A DNA stretch of 64,000 bases from Brenneria bubanii (GCF_022378355.1 NZ_JAKMAJ010000014.1:62001-126000), one strand, 5' to 3'. Numbered from the stretch's first letter, positions 39,711-48,398 are shown. Numbers and translations are program-made. The notes: generated by a model from the letters alone, not told the origin.

Positions 39711-40121
39711 ATGCTCTGTTTTCCGCTTCGGCAGCGAAGTTTTCCGGTTTGGTTCGGCATCTTCGCCATATTGATCATTTTCATTGCGCCGGTGATTTCA
39801 CAAACGCGGGTTCACCCTCAGCATGACACGTCCCCGGCGTTTAGTGCCGCAACGACTTCCGCATCGCACCACCATCATACCGGTGATAAGTTATCGGATG
39901 ATGCGCATGCCCGCATCCATGACCAACCCGACGCGATGGCGGATCACGAAGCCTGCGGCTACTGCGTTCTTTTTTTCTACACGCCCGCTCTATCCGACAT
40001 ACCAGCCATCGCCATTTCGGCGACGCGCAATCTATCCCATGCCCGGATCACCTCAATTCTTTTGCGCATCATTCCGGACGAGAAATTCACCCCGGCCATA
40101 CCACGTGCGCCGCCTCGCTGA
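39711..40121 (+). CDS. DUF2946 family protein
   Basis: A 136-residue protein with an N-terminal hydrophobic segment (about 12-30, signal or anchor), a His-rich middle (SHHHHTG, then ARIHDQPDAMADHEACGYCVLFF) and a short C-terminal tail ending in APPR. The spaced His, the CGYC pair and the PRAPP end are typical of DUF2946. These proteins are often next to copper-related or TonB/PepSY genes, and their role is unknown. It is followed 108 bp later by a PepSY protein in the same direction, suggesting a joint unit. No clear ribosome-binding site is visible. Confidence 0.7.
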   Translation: MLCFPLRQRSFPVWFGIFAILIIFIAPVISQTRVHPQHDTSPAFSAATTSASHHHHTGDKLSDDAHARIHDQPDAMADHEACGYCVLFFYTPALSDIPAIAISATRNLSHARITSILLRIIPDEKFTPAIPRAPPR

Positions 40122-40229
40122 ACCTATACCGATATGCCAATAGACTTCATAAATAAAATCTGACCGCAATATTCTTTCCGAGTATCGCGCTGGATTTGGT
40201 CTTTTCGCCAACTGACTTCTGAAGGTTTT

Positions 40230-41720
40230 ATGCCACAGCCTAAAAATCGGGTCTTATCCGCCGGTTCTTTACAGCCCGAGGCGTCGTTATCGCAAAGCGT
40301 GCTATCAGGCACCGTATCGACGCGAGTCGCAATGATCGCCTTATTAATTCGCCTACACTTTTATATCGGTATTTTTATTGGGCCGTTTATTTTTGTCGCC
40401 GCACTCACGGGGACGTTATATGTGCTGACGCCGCAAATTGAAAACCGACTTTACGCCCACCAGCTTTTTACCCAGAATCCGGGTGCCTTCCAATCGCTAG
40501 AAGCGCAAATCATCGCCGCACAAAACGTAATAGGACCTCGTTCCAAAGCCCGACTCGCCGCTATCCGTCCCGCAGCCGAACAAGGCGAAACCACCAGGGT
40601 GATGTTTGCGTCTCCCGAATTAGGACCATCGGAAAACCGGGCCATTTTTATCGACCCGGTATCATTAGCCATGCGCGGCGACGAAACGGTCTATGGCACC
40701 AGCGGCGTTCTCCCCTTCCGTACCTGGATCGATTATCTGCATCGGGGATTATTACTTGGCGATCCTGGGCGCAATTACAGTGAACTGGCCGCATCCTGGC
40801 TGTGGGTCGCGACGTTGGGAGGGATATTCATCTGGATAGCAACCCGAGGTTCTACAGCCGCCGGACGACGTAAAAATAAATCCGCCCGCACATCCGCCGC
40901 CAGAAAGCGGCGTCTGCGCCGCTGGCACATAAGCATGGGGTTGTGTCTGACGGTAGGTATGCTGTTCTTTTCCGCTACCGGCCTAACCTGGTCGCAGTGG
41001 GCCGGCAATAATATTTCTGAGGTCAGAAACCTGCTCGGCTGGCAAACCCCGGCGCTGAACACGCGGCTTATCAGCGAACCTGCAATACGCCACCAGCATA
41101 TGCATACGGATATGCATGCGGATCACCATACCATGACACCCGACGCCCCGGCGATGGATACCACGCCGGACATGTTTGACCGGGTATTAACCACAGCCAG
41201 AAACGCAGGTATTGATGCCCGGAAGATCGAGATTAAACCCGCCGGTAAATCGAATCAGGCCTGGACCGTAGCAGAAATTGATCGCGCCTGGCCAACACAG
41301 GTCGATGCGGTTTCAGTTAACCCCGCGACACTTGAGATCGTCGACAGGACCGATTTCAGCACCTTTCCATTGGCTGCCAAGTTGACCCGATGGGGCGTTG
41401 ACGCGCATATGGGCGTTTTGTTTGGTTTACCCAACCAGCTCTTACTCGCCATTTTCGGTCTTGGACTGTGCACGCTTATTTTCTGGGGATATCGGATGTG
41501 GTGGAGCCGACGACCGCGTCATCAAGGCGGCGGGAATCCGCTCAAGACGCTGACTGACGCGCTACTGCAGGTTCCCCTCGCGCCCAGAATATTGCTGATC
41601 GCCATCAGCGGATTGCTTGCCATCGTCTTACCGATCATGGGCGTCAGTTTACTGTTTTTCCTGCTGGTTGACGTTATTCGCTGGCGCATGGACCGGACCG
41701 CGACTTTCCAGTCAATTTAG
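40230..41720 (+). CDS. PepSY-associated TM helix domain membrane protein
   Basis: A 496-residue inner-membrane protein of the PepSY-TM family, with membrane segments at about 40-63, 183-205, 240-258, 395-417 and 440-475 and periplasmic PepSY modules between them. LHFYIGIFIGPFIF...TGTLYVLTPQIE is the family N-terminus; FRTWIDYLHRGLLLGDPGR and WSRRPRHQG follow. A His/Met-rich stretch (HQHMHTDMHADHHTM, about residues 288-302) suggests metal binding, probably copper (inference). Family members near siderophore receptors act as ferric or cupric reductases. GAAGG precedes the ATG. Confidence 0.8.
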   Translation: MPQPKNRVLSAGSLQPEASLSQSVLSGTVSTRVAMIALLIRLHFYIGIFIGPFIFVAALTGTLYVLTPQIENRLYAHQLFTQNPGAFQSLEAQIIAAQNVIGPRSKARLAAIRPAAEQGETTRVMFASPELGPSENRAIFIDPVSLAMRGDETVYGTSGVLPFRTWIDYLHRGLLLGDPGRNYSELAASWLWVATLGGIFIWIATRGSTAAGRRKNKSARTSAARKRRLRRWHISMGLCLTVGMLFFSATGLTWSQWAGNNISEVRNLLGWQTPALNTRLISEPAIRHQHMHTDMHADHHTMTPDAPAMDTTPDMFDRVLTTARNAGIDARKIEIKPAGKSNQAWTVAEIDRAWPTQVDAVSVNPATLEIVDRTDFSTFPLAAKLTRWGVDAHMGVLFGLPNQLLLAIFGLGLCTLIFWGYRMWWSRRPRHQGGGNPLKTLTDALLQVPLAPRILLIAISGLLAIVLPIMGVSLLFFLLVDVIRWRMDRTATFQSI

Positions 41721-41743
41721 GAAAAACAGGCCATATTGAGTAA

Positions 41744-41777
41744 AAAAACCGCCATTGTTCTATCTCAATGGCGGTTA
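41744..41777. terminator. Bidirectional terminator between PepSY gene and chemoreceptor gene
   Basis: AACCGCCATTG and CAATGGCGGTT form an 11-bp stem around an 8-nt loop, with an A-run before it that reads as a T-run on the minus strand. It serves two convergent genes. Confidence 0.8.
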
Positions 41778-41805
41778 TCGATGCTAAAGGGCGCAACGGA
41801 CTTAG

Positions 41806-43470
41806 TTAAAAGGTCGTCCAGTCCGTCAGCTCACCCGATGTATTCTCTTTCGGCGCTTGCGTTTTTTTTGCGTGAAGCAGCGCCGGCGGCTTCGCTTTCT
41901 GACTTCCCCTTGAAACGCTGGTCGCTGAACCGAGTTTAAACACGCTGACCGTCTGCGTCAGGCTGTGGGCCTGTTCTTGTAATGAGAGCGCCGCGGAGGC
42001 CGACTCTTCAACCAATGCCGCATTTTGTTGCGTCGTGGTGTCAATTTGTCCAACCGCCACGTTGATCTGATTAATACCATCGCTTTGTTCACGACTTGCC
42101 TGCGCAATTTCACTAATTATACTGTTAACGCCCTGCACATTCATGACCAGAGAATTCATCGTGGCGCTGGTTTCCTCCACCAGCCCCATACCATCGCGAA
42201 CCTTATTGAATGAATCATCAATCAGCTCTTTAATCTCTTTAGCCGCGGTAGCGCTTCTTTGCGCCAAAGCACGAACTTCACTGGCGACGACAGCAAATCC
42301 CCGACCTTGCTCACCGGCACGGGCGGCTTCCACGGCGGCGTTCAGCGCCAAAATATTGGTCTGAAAAGCGATGCTGTCAATCACACCAATGATTTCAGCC
42401 ATACGCTGTGATGAGTCCCTGATACCGCGCATCTCTTGCGTTACCATATCCATCATTTTACCGCTTTTTTCCACCGTATTGGAGGTGTTCGCGGCAAGTT
42501 CAGTCGCCTCGACCGTGTTATCAGCCGTATTCTTTATCGTCGACGTCAATTGTTCCATGGACGATGCGGTTTCTTCCAAAGAACTGGCCTGCTCTTCTGT
42601 TCTGGCTGAAAGGTCCTGATTACCCGCCGCAATCTGAGATGCCGCGCTTGAAATGGTTTCTGCGCCATCCCGCACCTGGCTGACTATTTGCCGCAGGCTG
42701 GTATTCATATTTTGCAAGGCCGTCAGCAACATTCCGGTTTCATCTTTGCGTTGGGTTTTGATGTCCGACGTTAAATCTCCTTTGGCAACGCTCTCCGCCA
42801 CCAGCAGCGCATCCTGTATCGGACGCGTCACGCTGCGGGTAATCAACAACGCAATAATCAACCCCGAGATGATGCTGGCGATAACCACTATCGACATGAT
42901 AATCAGCGTCTCTTGATAGCTTTCAGCGACATCTTGTGCCGACGCCGCCATGTTGTCATCCTGGGCATCGATCAATTCGGCAACTTTATCCTTGTAGTTC
43001 TGCTGAGCGACGCGCGTTACGTTGAAATACTCCTTGGTGGCGCCATCTACGTCTCCGGCGACAATCAGCCCTGACAATTTATTTGCCGAAGCAAGAAAAT
43101 CTCTGCGTATATCGCCAATTGAATTCAACACCGCCAGAGACTTTTCGTCCACCGCATGTTTTTGCAGGTAATCCATTAACTGGGAGACCCTCGACGAACT
43201 CTTCTTGCCAAGCTCTAACTGATGATTAATTTCATCTTGCGTAGTCAATAAAAACAGCACCTGCTGATTATTGAGAAAAGTGTTTAGCTCATCGATTAAC
43301 TGGTTGCTTTTTACCGTTAGCGGATAATCCTGAGAAACGATGCTATCCATTTTTTTATTAAAATCAGTCAACTTTGTTACCGCTACACCACCAACCACCA
43401 AGAGCATTAATACCAGGAAAGAAAAACCTGCGCCTAATCGATATCCTATACGCCAGTTGGACAAGTTCAT
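41806..43470 (-). CDS. Methyl-accepting chemotaxis protein
   Basis: A 554-residue transmembrane chemoreceptor. TM1 (about 11-32), a periplasmic four-helix-bundle ligand domain (about 33-188), TM2 (about 189-211), a HAMP domain (about 212-265) and the signalling domain with the AARAGEQGRGFAVVASEVR tip (CheA/CheW contact) are all clear. The C-terminus DWTTF resembles the NWETF pentapeptide that tethers CheR and CheB, so this is probably a high-abundance receptor. The ligand cannot be predicted. It has its own gene locus, not a che operon. Confidence 0.93.
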   Translation of the reverse strand: MNLSNWRIGYRLGAGFSFLVLMLLVVGGVAVTKLTDFNKKMDSIVSQDYPLTVKSNQLIDELNTFLNNQQVLFLLTTQDEINHQLELGKKSSSRVSQLMDYLQKHAVDEKSLAVLNSIGDIRRDFLASANKLSGLIVAGDVDGATKEYFNVTRVAQQNYKDKVAELIDAQDDNMAASAQDVAESYQETLIIMSIVVIASIISGLIIALLITRSVTRPIQDALLVAESVAKGDLTSDIKTQRKDETGMLLTALQNMNTSLRQIVSQVRDGAETISSAASQIAAGNQDLSARTEEQASSLEETASSMEQLTSTIKNTADNTVEATELAANTSNTVEKSGKMMDMVTQEMRGIRDSSQRMAEIIGVIDSIAFQTNILALNAAVEAARAGEQGRGFAVVASEVRALAQRSATAAKEIKELIDDSFNKVRDGMGLVEETSATMNSLVMNVQGVNSIISEIAQASREQSDGINQINVAVGQIDTTTQQNAALVEESASAALSLQEQAHSLTQTVSVFKLGSATSVSRGSQKAKPPALLHAKKTQAPKENTSGELTDWTTF

Positions 43471-44195
43471 TGAAATCTCCTTTGATTATCCATTCAATTT
43501 TTATCCGGAAAATAACCGTCGCTCGGTCTAAAAAATACCGAGTTAAATACGGCTATTCTCAGATATCCGTCGTTACATTTTATTTCTTATACTTAACAAG
43601 ATGATAGGAATCCCGGGGAGCGAGTTTATCAAGCCAGCCGGTAGGCTACAGGATACGCCGGGATACGATACCATCCAACCGCAGTTATTGGGGTAAGAAC
43701 AACCAGAGGGATGGATCATTAGCCAAGCCGGACGACGAGACGCTTTGATACTGACACTGCGCCAATGCCGGGCCGCTTAGAATGCTGCAATGCTTACCTC
43801 TTTTCGTCAAAAAAGGAAAGCCGACCCAGATAGTTATAAAACAGTTCATCAACACTGAAAAAATCACTAACTTGCCCGCTCACCCCCAATATCAAAACTG
43901 GTATCGGCGGGTTGCCAATAATCTTTATATCTTATTTTTATATATTTCATATTTTACATATCTATTTAATCGATCAGTTTTTCATAATTTACTCATTTAC
44001 CAGATAAATAAAACTATAAATATCAAAAAAAATAATCGAGCAATAAAATAAACATTCAAATAAAGACAAATAAAAAAAACCTTAATTAAAATATTTCCAC
44101 ACAAAATATAGGTGATAAAATCAAAGAAATTTTTACTAAACAACAAAAATAAAGGACATAACTTATTATGTCCTTTATTATTATTTATATTTATA
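43471..44195. other. 725-bp AT-rich intergenic region
   Basis: Between the chemoreceptor gene and the small ORF at 44196 there is no convincing gene. Short open frames (for example 43782-44051) have low-complexity, AT-driven compositions and no ribosome-binding site. A CTCGGT/ACCGAG hairpin lies at about 43531-43552. The stretch 44050-44190 is very AT-rich, a usual sign of acquired DNA. Confidence 0.6.
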
Positions 44196-44462
44196 TCAGG
44201 CGGCCAGTATACGGTATGTTTCTTTCCAGTGGACTTCACATTCCATTCGCGCGTTTGGAATATAATGTGATCGCATACGCCAATATGGATTATCAATGAC
44301 CCAAGTGACTACGCAGGCATCATTCAATAGAACGGTTTTCTGAACATATATAACACAGAAATATCCACCTTGATGGTCACTCTTGTAGATCTCGTACCGA
44401 TGACGTTCGGAGCCATCATCTTGTACAAAAATCAGTGTTTCTTTAAGAGTTCCCATTAACAT
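44196..44462 (-). CDS. Small protein of unknown function (88 aa)
   Basis: An 88-residue protein beginning MLMGTLKETLIFVQDDGSE. I do not recognise the family. It alternates short beta-like stretches with charged turns and contains two Cys (YFCVIYV and NDACVVTW) plus a third near the end (MECEVHW). GGAGG lies 5 nt before the ATG at 44462; a GTG at 44474 would overlap that ribosome-binding site. It lies downstream of the ribbon-helix-helix gene on the same strand, 164 bp apart, in AT-rich surroundings, so it is likely acquired. Confidence 0.5.
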   Translation of the reverse strand: MLMGTLKETLIFVQDDGSERHRYEIYKSDHQGGYFCVIYVQKTVLLNDACVVTWVIDNPYWRMRSHYIPNARMECEVHWKETYRILAA

Positions 44463-44626
44463 AAATGCCTCCACGAATGATGTGAATAGCGTTTATCGGC
44501 AAAAAAGAGAGAAACCTTACTGATTTATATCACAAATCTTGATTTATCTTACCAGCAGGCAGCAATGCTATATCACATCGCACAGCTAAGTGAGCGTTAT
44601 GGTATAGCATGCCAGGTACAGAGGGA

Positions 44627-44905
44627 TTATTTTTTCTTTGAAGAACTTTTCGTTTTATTTTTGAGTAACGCTCTGATTTTCTTTATTTCTTTGGCTGTTA
44701 ACTGAACGTCTTCTTCTTTTGTATCCTGATTATCCACCGTGTCAGGCGAGGGGGGTAAATAGGCTTTATCACCCGCACCAAAACTCTGTAGCAATCTTTC
44801 ACTCACTTCAGCGCTGATCGACACCCCTTTTTCCAGAGCGGCGGCTTTAATTTTCTCTTTCAGATCAAACGGAATCTTCAGCGACAGGCTAGATATCTCA
44901 CTCAT
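44627..44905 (-). CDS. Ribbon-helix-helix (Arc/TraY-like) DNA-binding protein
   Basis: A 92-residue protein. Residues 5-43 (SLSLKIPFDLKEKIKAAALE then GVSISAEVSERLLQSF) fit the ribbon-helix-helix fold: a short beta strand followed by two helices. The second half has an acidic linker and a Lys-rich tail (KNKTKSSSKKK). Proteins of this type are small repressors of phages and plasmids, or antitoxins. No toxin gene overlaps or abuts it. GAAAGG precedes the ATG. Confidence 0.7.
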   Translation of the reverse strand: MSEISSLSLKIPFDLKEKIKAAALEKGVSISAEVSERLLQSFGAGDKAYLPPSPDTVDNQDTKEEDVQLTAKEIKKIRALLKNKTKSSSKKK

Positions 44906-45117
44906 TTTATTACCTTTCTCGTGGGATAAAACATCAAGCTATGCCAGTTCTCAAACAATGTCCACATGGAAATAAAAATTTAATATTAGTGTCATATTTA
45001 ACTGCATTGTTTGACTTAAATGCTTAATAGCGCACCTGATTATAATGCGCCGCTCGCCTTATTTTTTTCAGAAATTATCATCTATTAATTAATCAGTTAT
45101 CAGCATAAAGCATGCAG

Positions 45118-45411
45118 TTAACCTTCATGATGCCGCCGCCATTCGGCAATCATCTGATTCGAGATCTCATTTTTGTAGCACATTGGCGCATATCCGCCAC
45201 GACGACTCCAGGCGCTCCTTTTGCCGCAGTAGCTGCCATTCCGGGCTACATGATAAGGACAGGGACAACTGCGCGGATAAACAGAAATCGATTCCTGAAT
45301 TATCAGTTCTTTGACCTGCTCATCAGATATTTTGTTTGACTGAGCCATAGTATGAACCGGCGAGAAGAACGCAACCAGCACCATAACCACTGACCCGAAC
45401 ATTTTTTTCAT
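45118..45411 (-). CDS. Cys-rich small exported protein
   Basis: A 97-residue protein with a signal peptide (about residues 1-24, ending HTMAQ). The mature part has a Cys-rich core: SCPCPYHVARNGSYCGKRSA, then WSRRGGYAPMCY. This CPCPY...CGKRSA...GG...CY pattern recurs in small secreted proteobacterial proteins of unknown function (recalled, not searched). The four Cys probably form two disulfides. It is single, 216 bp from the divergent OrtT-like gene. Confidence 0.65.
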   Translation of the reverse strand: MKKMFGSVVMVLVAFFSPVHTMAQSNKISDEQVKELIIQESISVYPRSCPCPYHVARNGSYCGKRSAWSRRGGYAPMCYKNEISNQMIAEWRRHHEG

Positions 45412-45626
45412 GAAAATAAACCCGTGAAACCTCTAGAACAACGCTTACTGTAGTACAGTAATAGCCGCCGCGAACGCGATGATCTTGAGCGGTTCGTACT
45501 TGTCAGCACGGATTGATATAAGGGTAAACAAAATGATGCCATGTCTGGAATCAATGAGTTAAAAAATTGATCATAAAATATTAACAGCATAGAATGCAGG
45601 CGCATCAGGCCTAAAAGGAAGCGAAC

Positions 45627-45812
45627 GTGCCACACCAGACTTTGTGGGAATCAATCAAGCTCATTTACTTCATCGGCTTGGCTATCTCGCTTTTCATTAC
45701 TTTTCTGCTGAGTAGAGATAAGTCACTGCCTATACGGTTCCTGACTTCCTTGCTCATCGGGGCGACATGGCCATTAAGTTTCCCTGTCGTATTGCTCTTC
45801 TCGATTTTCTAG
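45627..45812 (+). CDS. ortT: GhoT/OrtT-family membrane toxin
   Basis: A 61-residue, strongly hydrophobic protein with two membrane helices. The C-terminal half (RFLTSLLIGATWPLSFPVVL then LFSIF) matches E. coli OrtT and GhoT, whose ends read FLVGATWPMSFPVALLFSLF or very close. GhoT (paired with the antitoxin GhoS) and OrtT (no antitoxin) damage the inner membrane and lower ATP and proton motive force under stress. No GhoS-like gene is next to it, so it fits the orphan OrtT type. The start is GTG at 45627 with AAGGAA 6 nt upstream. Confidence 0.85.
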   Translation: MPHQTLWESIKLIYFIGLAISLFITFLLSRDKSLPIRFLTSLLIGATWPLSFPVVLLFSIF

Positions 45813-45887
45813 CGCCGCAATTCACAAGAGCGCTTGCGCCTGAGATTAACAGGGTTATGATGGTTGCCTTTACGCCATATCCTGCCA

Positions 45888-46400
45888 ATGAGTAAAATCC
45901 TGATTAGTGCCTGCCTGTCCGGTTTTCCGGTACGCTACAACGGTTCCGAAAAAAAGTCGGTGGCGTCGTATCTCGCACGATGGCGGCAGCAGTCCCGCCT
46001 GATCGCGTTTTGCCCCGAGCTGGCTGCCGGATTCGCCACCCCTCGTCCTTCCGCAGAAATTATCCCCTCCTTAGCGGGAAACGCCGTGATCGCCCAGGGA
46101 GCCAGCGTCATAGAGTCGACGGGTGACGATGTAACAGAACGCTATATTTTAGGCGCCTGGTTAACGTTGCAAATGGCGGAACAGCATGGATGCCGCTTTG
46201 CGCTACTCACGGAGGGAAGCCCTTCCTGCGGCAGCAATATGATATACAGCGGCAAGTTTGACGGTAAACAAACGCCAGGAAATGGCGTGACGGCGGAACT
46301 ACTCAAGGCGCATGGTATAGAAGTGTTTTCGGACAGAGAGATTGAGCGATTGATTGAGCGTGTCGAATATACCGACCGTTACAATAATCGGGCCGACTAA
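45888..46400 (+). CDS. DUF523 domain protein
   Basis: A 170-residue DUF523 protein. ISACLSGFPVRYNG starts the domain, CPELAAGFATPRPSAEI and TEGSPSCGSNMIYSGKFDG follow. The conserved Cys in these motifs suggest a metal site, and in DUF523-DUF1722 fusions the domain is linked to tRNA or desulfuration-type chemistry; the role is not established. Start MSKILIS at 45888 is the family start; the reading from 45864 adds unrelated residues. Confidence 0.82.
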   Translation: MSKILISACLSGFPVRYNGSEKKSVASYLARWRQQSRLIAFCPELAAGFATPRPSAEIIPSLAGNAVIAQGASVIESTGDDVTERYILGAWLTLQMAEQHGCRFALLTEGSPSCGSNMIYSGKFDGKQTPGNGVTAELLKAHGIEVFSDREIERLIERVEYTDRYNNRAD

Positions 46401-46535
46401 CGTCCTTCTCGCGCCGCTTTGGCGCTGGCAACCATTATGCTCACGTTGACCCGCACAATTTTGCTGTCGTTATTCTTGAATCGTACAAAATACCCCCAAT
46501 AATAATGAAAAGCACGCTATTCTCTGGAGGTAACC

Positions 46536-46802
46536 ATGGCTAGTGGCTGGTCAAACGATGGGGCGGTTCAGGATCAAATCGATGCTACTGTGAATGACGC
46601 GATTGCGCATGCTCGTAGTCAGCTCAGTAACGGGGAAAGCGCACACCACTGTGATGAGTGCGGTGCCGACATCCCGGAGGCGCGAAGAAAGGCCTTGCCC
46701 GGAGTGCGATATTGTATCAACTGCCAAGAGAAGCTTGACAAGAAAGCAACGCTCCATAGCGGTTATAACCGCCGAGGCAGCAAGGACAGTCAGCTAAGAT
46801 GA
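46536..46802 (+). CDS. ybiI: YbiI, DksA/TraR-type C4 zinc-finger protein
   Basis: An 88-residue protein, same length and ends as E. coli YbiI (MASGW start, GYNRRGSKDSQLR end). The zinc finger uses Cys39, Cys42, Cys60 and Cys63. It resembles the DksA finger without the coiled coil that enters RNA polymerase; its role is unknown. GGAGG precedes the ATG. Confidence 0.93.
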   Translation: MASGWSNDGAVQDQIDATVNDAIAHARSQLSNGESAHHCDECGADIPEARRKALPGVRYCINCQEKLDKKATLHSGYNRRGSKDSQLR

Positions 46803-46809
46803 CTACCTG

Positions 46810-46839
46810 CGGCTTGCTCCATCCGAATGGAACAAGCCG
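46810..46839. terminator. Hairpin between convergent ybiI and uspF
   Basis: CGGCTTG.TCCAT and ATGGA.CAAGCCG form a 12-bp stem with one mismatch around a 4-nt loop, in the 47-bp gap between two convergent genes. Confidence 0.65.
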
Positions 46840-46849
46840 AAGAGTCAGC

Positions 46850-47278
46850 CTAACGAACAACCAATACCGATGTTTTAGCATGTCGAACAATAGCGGCCGC
46901 ATTCGAACCGAGAAGGTAAGTTTTCACATCAGGCCGACGAGAACCCACAACGATCAGGTCGGCATTGATCTCCTCCGCCAGCTGCAACACTTCATCCCGA
47001 GGCGTACCAAAACTCACGCTGAATGATAGATTCGAAGCGGGAAGATCGATTGTCTGGATAAGAGACTTCAACTTTTCATCGGCTTTGACAACCGCTTCAT
47101 TTTCAAACTCCTTGATTCCAAAGGAGTATGCGGACAGAAATGCCGAAGCATCGGGTAGCGCGTGAAAAAGATGCACCCTTGCGTCGGACATTTTTGCCAG
47201 TTTTACCACATGCACAAGTGCATTTCTGGTCAGCGCATCCTCTTCAATATCAACCGGCACTAAAATGGTTTTATACAT
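46850..47278 (-). CDS. uspF: Universal stress protein, UspF type
   Basis: A 142-residue universal stress protein. MYKTILVPVDIEEDALTR begins the fold; the ATP-binding motif G-2x-G-9x-G(S/T) is seen as VGSRRPDVKTYLLGSNAAAIVRHAKTSVLVVR. The ending SNAA-VVRHA-CSVLVVR is that of E. coli UspF (YnaF). Such proteins accumulate in starvation and envelope stress. AGAGGCTGTC precedes the ATG. Confidence 0.85.
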   Translation of the reverse strand: MYKTILVPVDIEEDALTRNALVHVVKLAKMSDARVHLFHALPDASAFLSAYSFGIKEFENEAVVKADEKLKSLIQTIDLPASNLSFSVSFGTPRDEVLQLAEEINADLIVVGSRRPDVKTYLLGSNAAAIVRHAKTSVLVVR

Positions 47279-47777
47279 GACAGCCTCTTTTTTTTGTTAG
47301 CCCTATAGTAGAAAGACTAGCCCGCCTTATTATCCAGCACCATGTTCCCGTTCATCTTTATCGAGCAACTATGATCAAGGTAGGATATTGCGTTATTCAA
47401 CCTGCCCCATCGCTTAAATTTACACTGTAGCTTACCTTCAACACTCGCTTAAACCGGTTAGTCCATACCCGGTGATCCGACTCTTTATGCCCGCGACACG
47501 CCGACGCTAACTCGTCATCCTCACCCGACCGGCGCGGTAAAACGTCGCTGGCTCGAATGAGCAGGCGCCTCATGATCATGCTCGGCTTTCGGCTAATCAT
47601 CCGGTCGTACCGGGAAATAGACTCATCCGGCCGGCTAGAAAAAACGAAAGTCGATTTTCGACTGCAACAAACGACTCAACCGATCGACGGATAAGTAAAT
47701 TTTTGAAAGCTAAGTGGATTAAGCGGCGTAACGAACTATCCTTTTAAATGTCATGTATGAATAAAAAGGAAATAACG
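47279..47777. other. 499-bp intergenic region with no recognised gene
   Basis: A GC-rich gap between uspF and the CsbD/YqjD-like gene. A 67-codon minus-strand frame (47397-47600) has an Arg/Ser-rich, uncommon composition and no ribosome-binding site. It holds the divergent promoters; I see no repeat or operator. Confidence 0.6.
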
Positions 47778-48062
47778 ATGCCAACACAAAATTTAGATAG
47801 CGATGCCGAAAACATTGTCGATAAAGTGGCGAACAAGGCCGATGAGGCGGCAGGCGCCGCTCAGGAAACGTTTGGCGATGCCGTCGATTCGCCAAAACAT
47901 AAAATAAAGGGCGCTACGCGGAAATATGCCGCACAAGCGCGCGACACGCTGTGTGATGCAACAGATTCCGTGGCGGGTAAGGTAAAAACGGCGCCGATTG
48001 CCAGCGTTCTGGTCGCCGGAACCCTCGGTCTTATCATTGGACTTCTTGCCCGCAGGAAATGA
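47778..48062 (+). CDS. CsbD/YqjD-like stress protein with C-terminal membrane anchor
   Basis: A 94-residue protein. The N-terminal two thirds are charged, Ala-rich and helical with repeated K/D-A patterns (NKADEAAGAAQETFGDAVD), like CsbD and DUF883 proteins. The last 23 residues (PIASVLVAGTLGLIIGLLAR then RK) form one hydrophobic anchor, as in the ribosome-associated YqjD/ElaB group, which are sigma-S-controlled. AAGGAAATAACG precedes the ATG at 47778; the reading from 47748 starts earlier without support. Confidence 0.7.
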   Translation: MPTQNLDSDAENIVDKVANKADEAAGAAQETFGDAVDSPKHKIKGATRKYAAQARDTLCDATDSVAGKVKTAPIASVLVAGTLGLIIGLLARRK

Positions 48063-48149
48063 GTCCGACGAAACCAGCCATTCGAACGCAGCCGACTCGG
48101 CTGGTTAGGCTTTGCACCGTAACAACCGGTTAAAACAGAGGAGTGAGCC

Positions 48150-48329
48150 ATGTTTAAAAAAGGTGATGTTGTTCAGAGCAAAAGCGGCGGCCCTAAAATG
48201 CTGATTACCAAGGTGGAGGGAGATACGCTTTGGTGTTCCAGGACTGACGACTCGCTTAAAAAAGAAATCACCGTCGCTACCGATAGTGTAAGTCACTACC
48301 GTGAAGATGGTCCCTTTGGCGTCTGCTGA
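48150..48329 (+). CDS. YodC-family (DUF2158) small protein
   Basis: A 59-residue protein beginning MFKKGDVVQSKSGGPKMLIT, with a central LWCSR and an acidic tail ending DGPFGVC. The pattern GD-V--KSGGP-M, then a short loop and a W/C strand, is that of the DUF2158 (YodC) family, small one-domain beta proteins of unknown function. GAGGAG lies 7 nt before the ATG. It follows the CsbD/YqjD-like gene by 87 bp and may share its transcript. Confidence 0.75.
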   Translation: MFKKGDVVQSKSGGPKMLITKVEGDTLWCSRTDDSLKKEITVATDSVSHYREDGPFGVC

Positions 48330-48398
48330 TTAGCAAGCTGTCTTTGAACTAGTCCCCACCTTGCTTTCAAATCAGCCAACGAAAGCGAGGTCGCAACG

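Noticed and set aside
43471-43620. Sigma-28 (FliA) promoter for the chemoreceptor gene
   Set aside because: A CCGGATAA-like -10 exists on the minus strand but no TAAA -35 lies at the required spacing.
43782-44051. 89-codon plus-strand frame in the AT-rich gap
   Set aside because: Low-complexity Asn/Ile/Lys/Tyr tail caused by AT content, no start context, no recognisable domain.
47397-47600. 67-codon minus-strand frame between uspF and the CsbD/YqjD-like gene
   Set aside because: Unnatural Arg/Ser-rich composition, no ribosome-binding site, and no family resemblance. Treated as intergenic.
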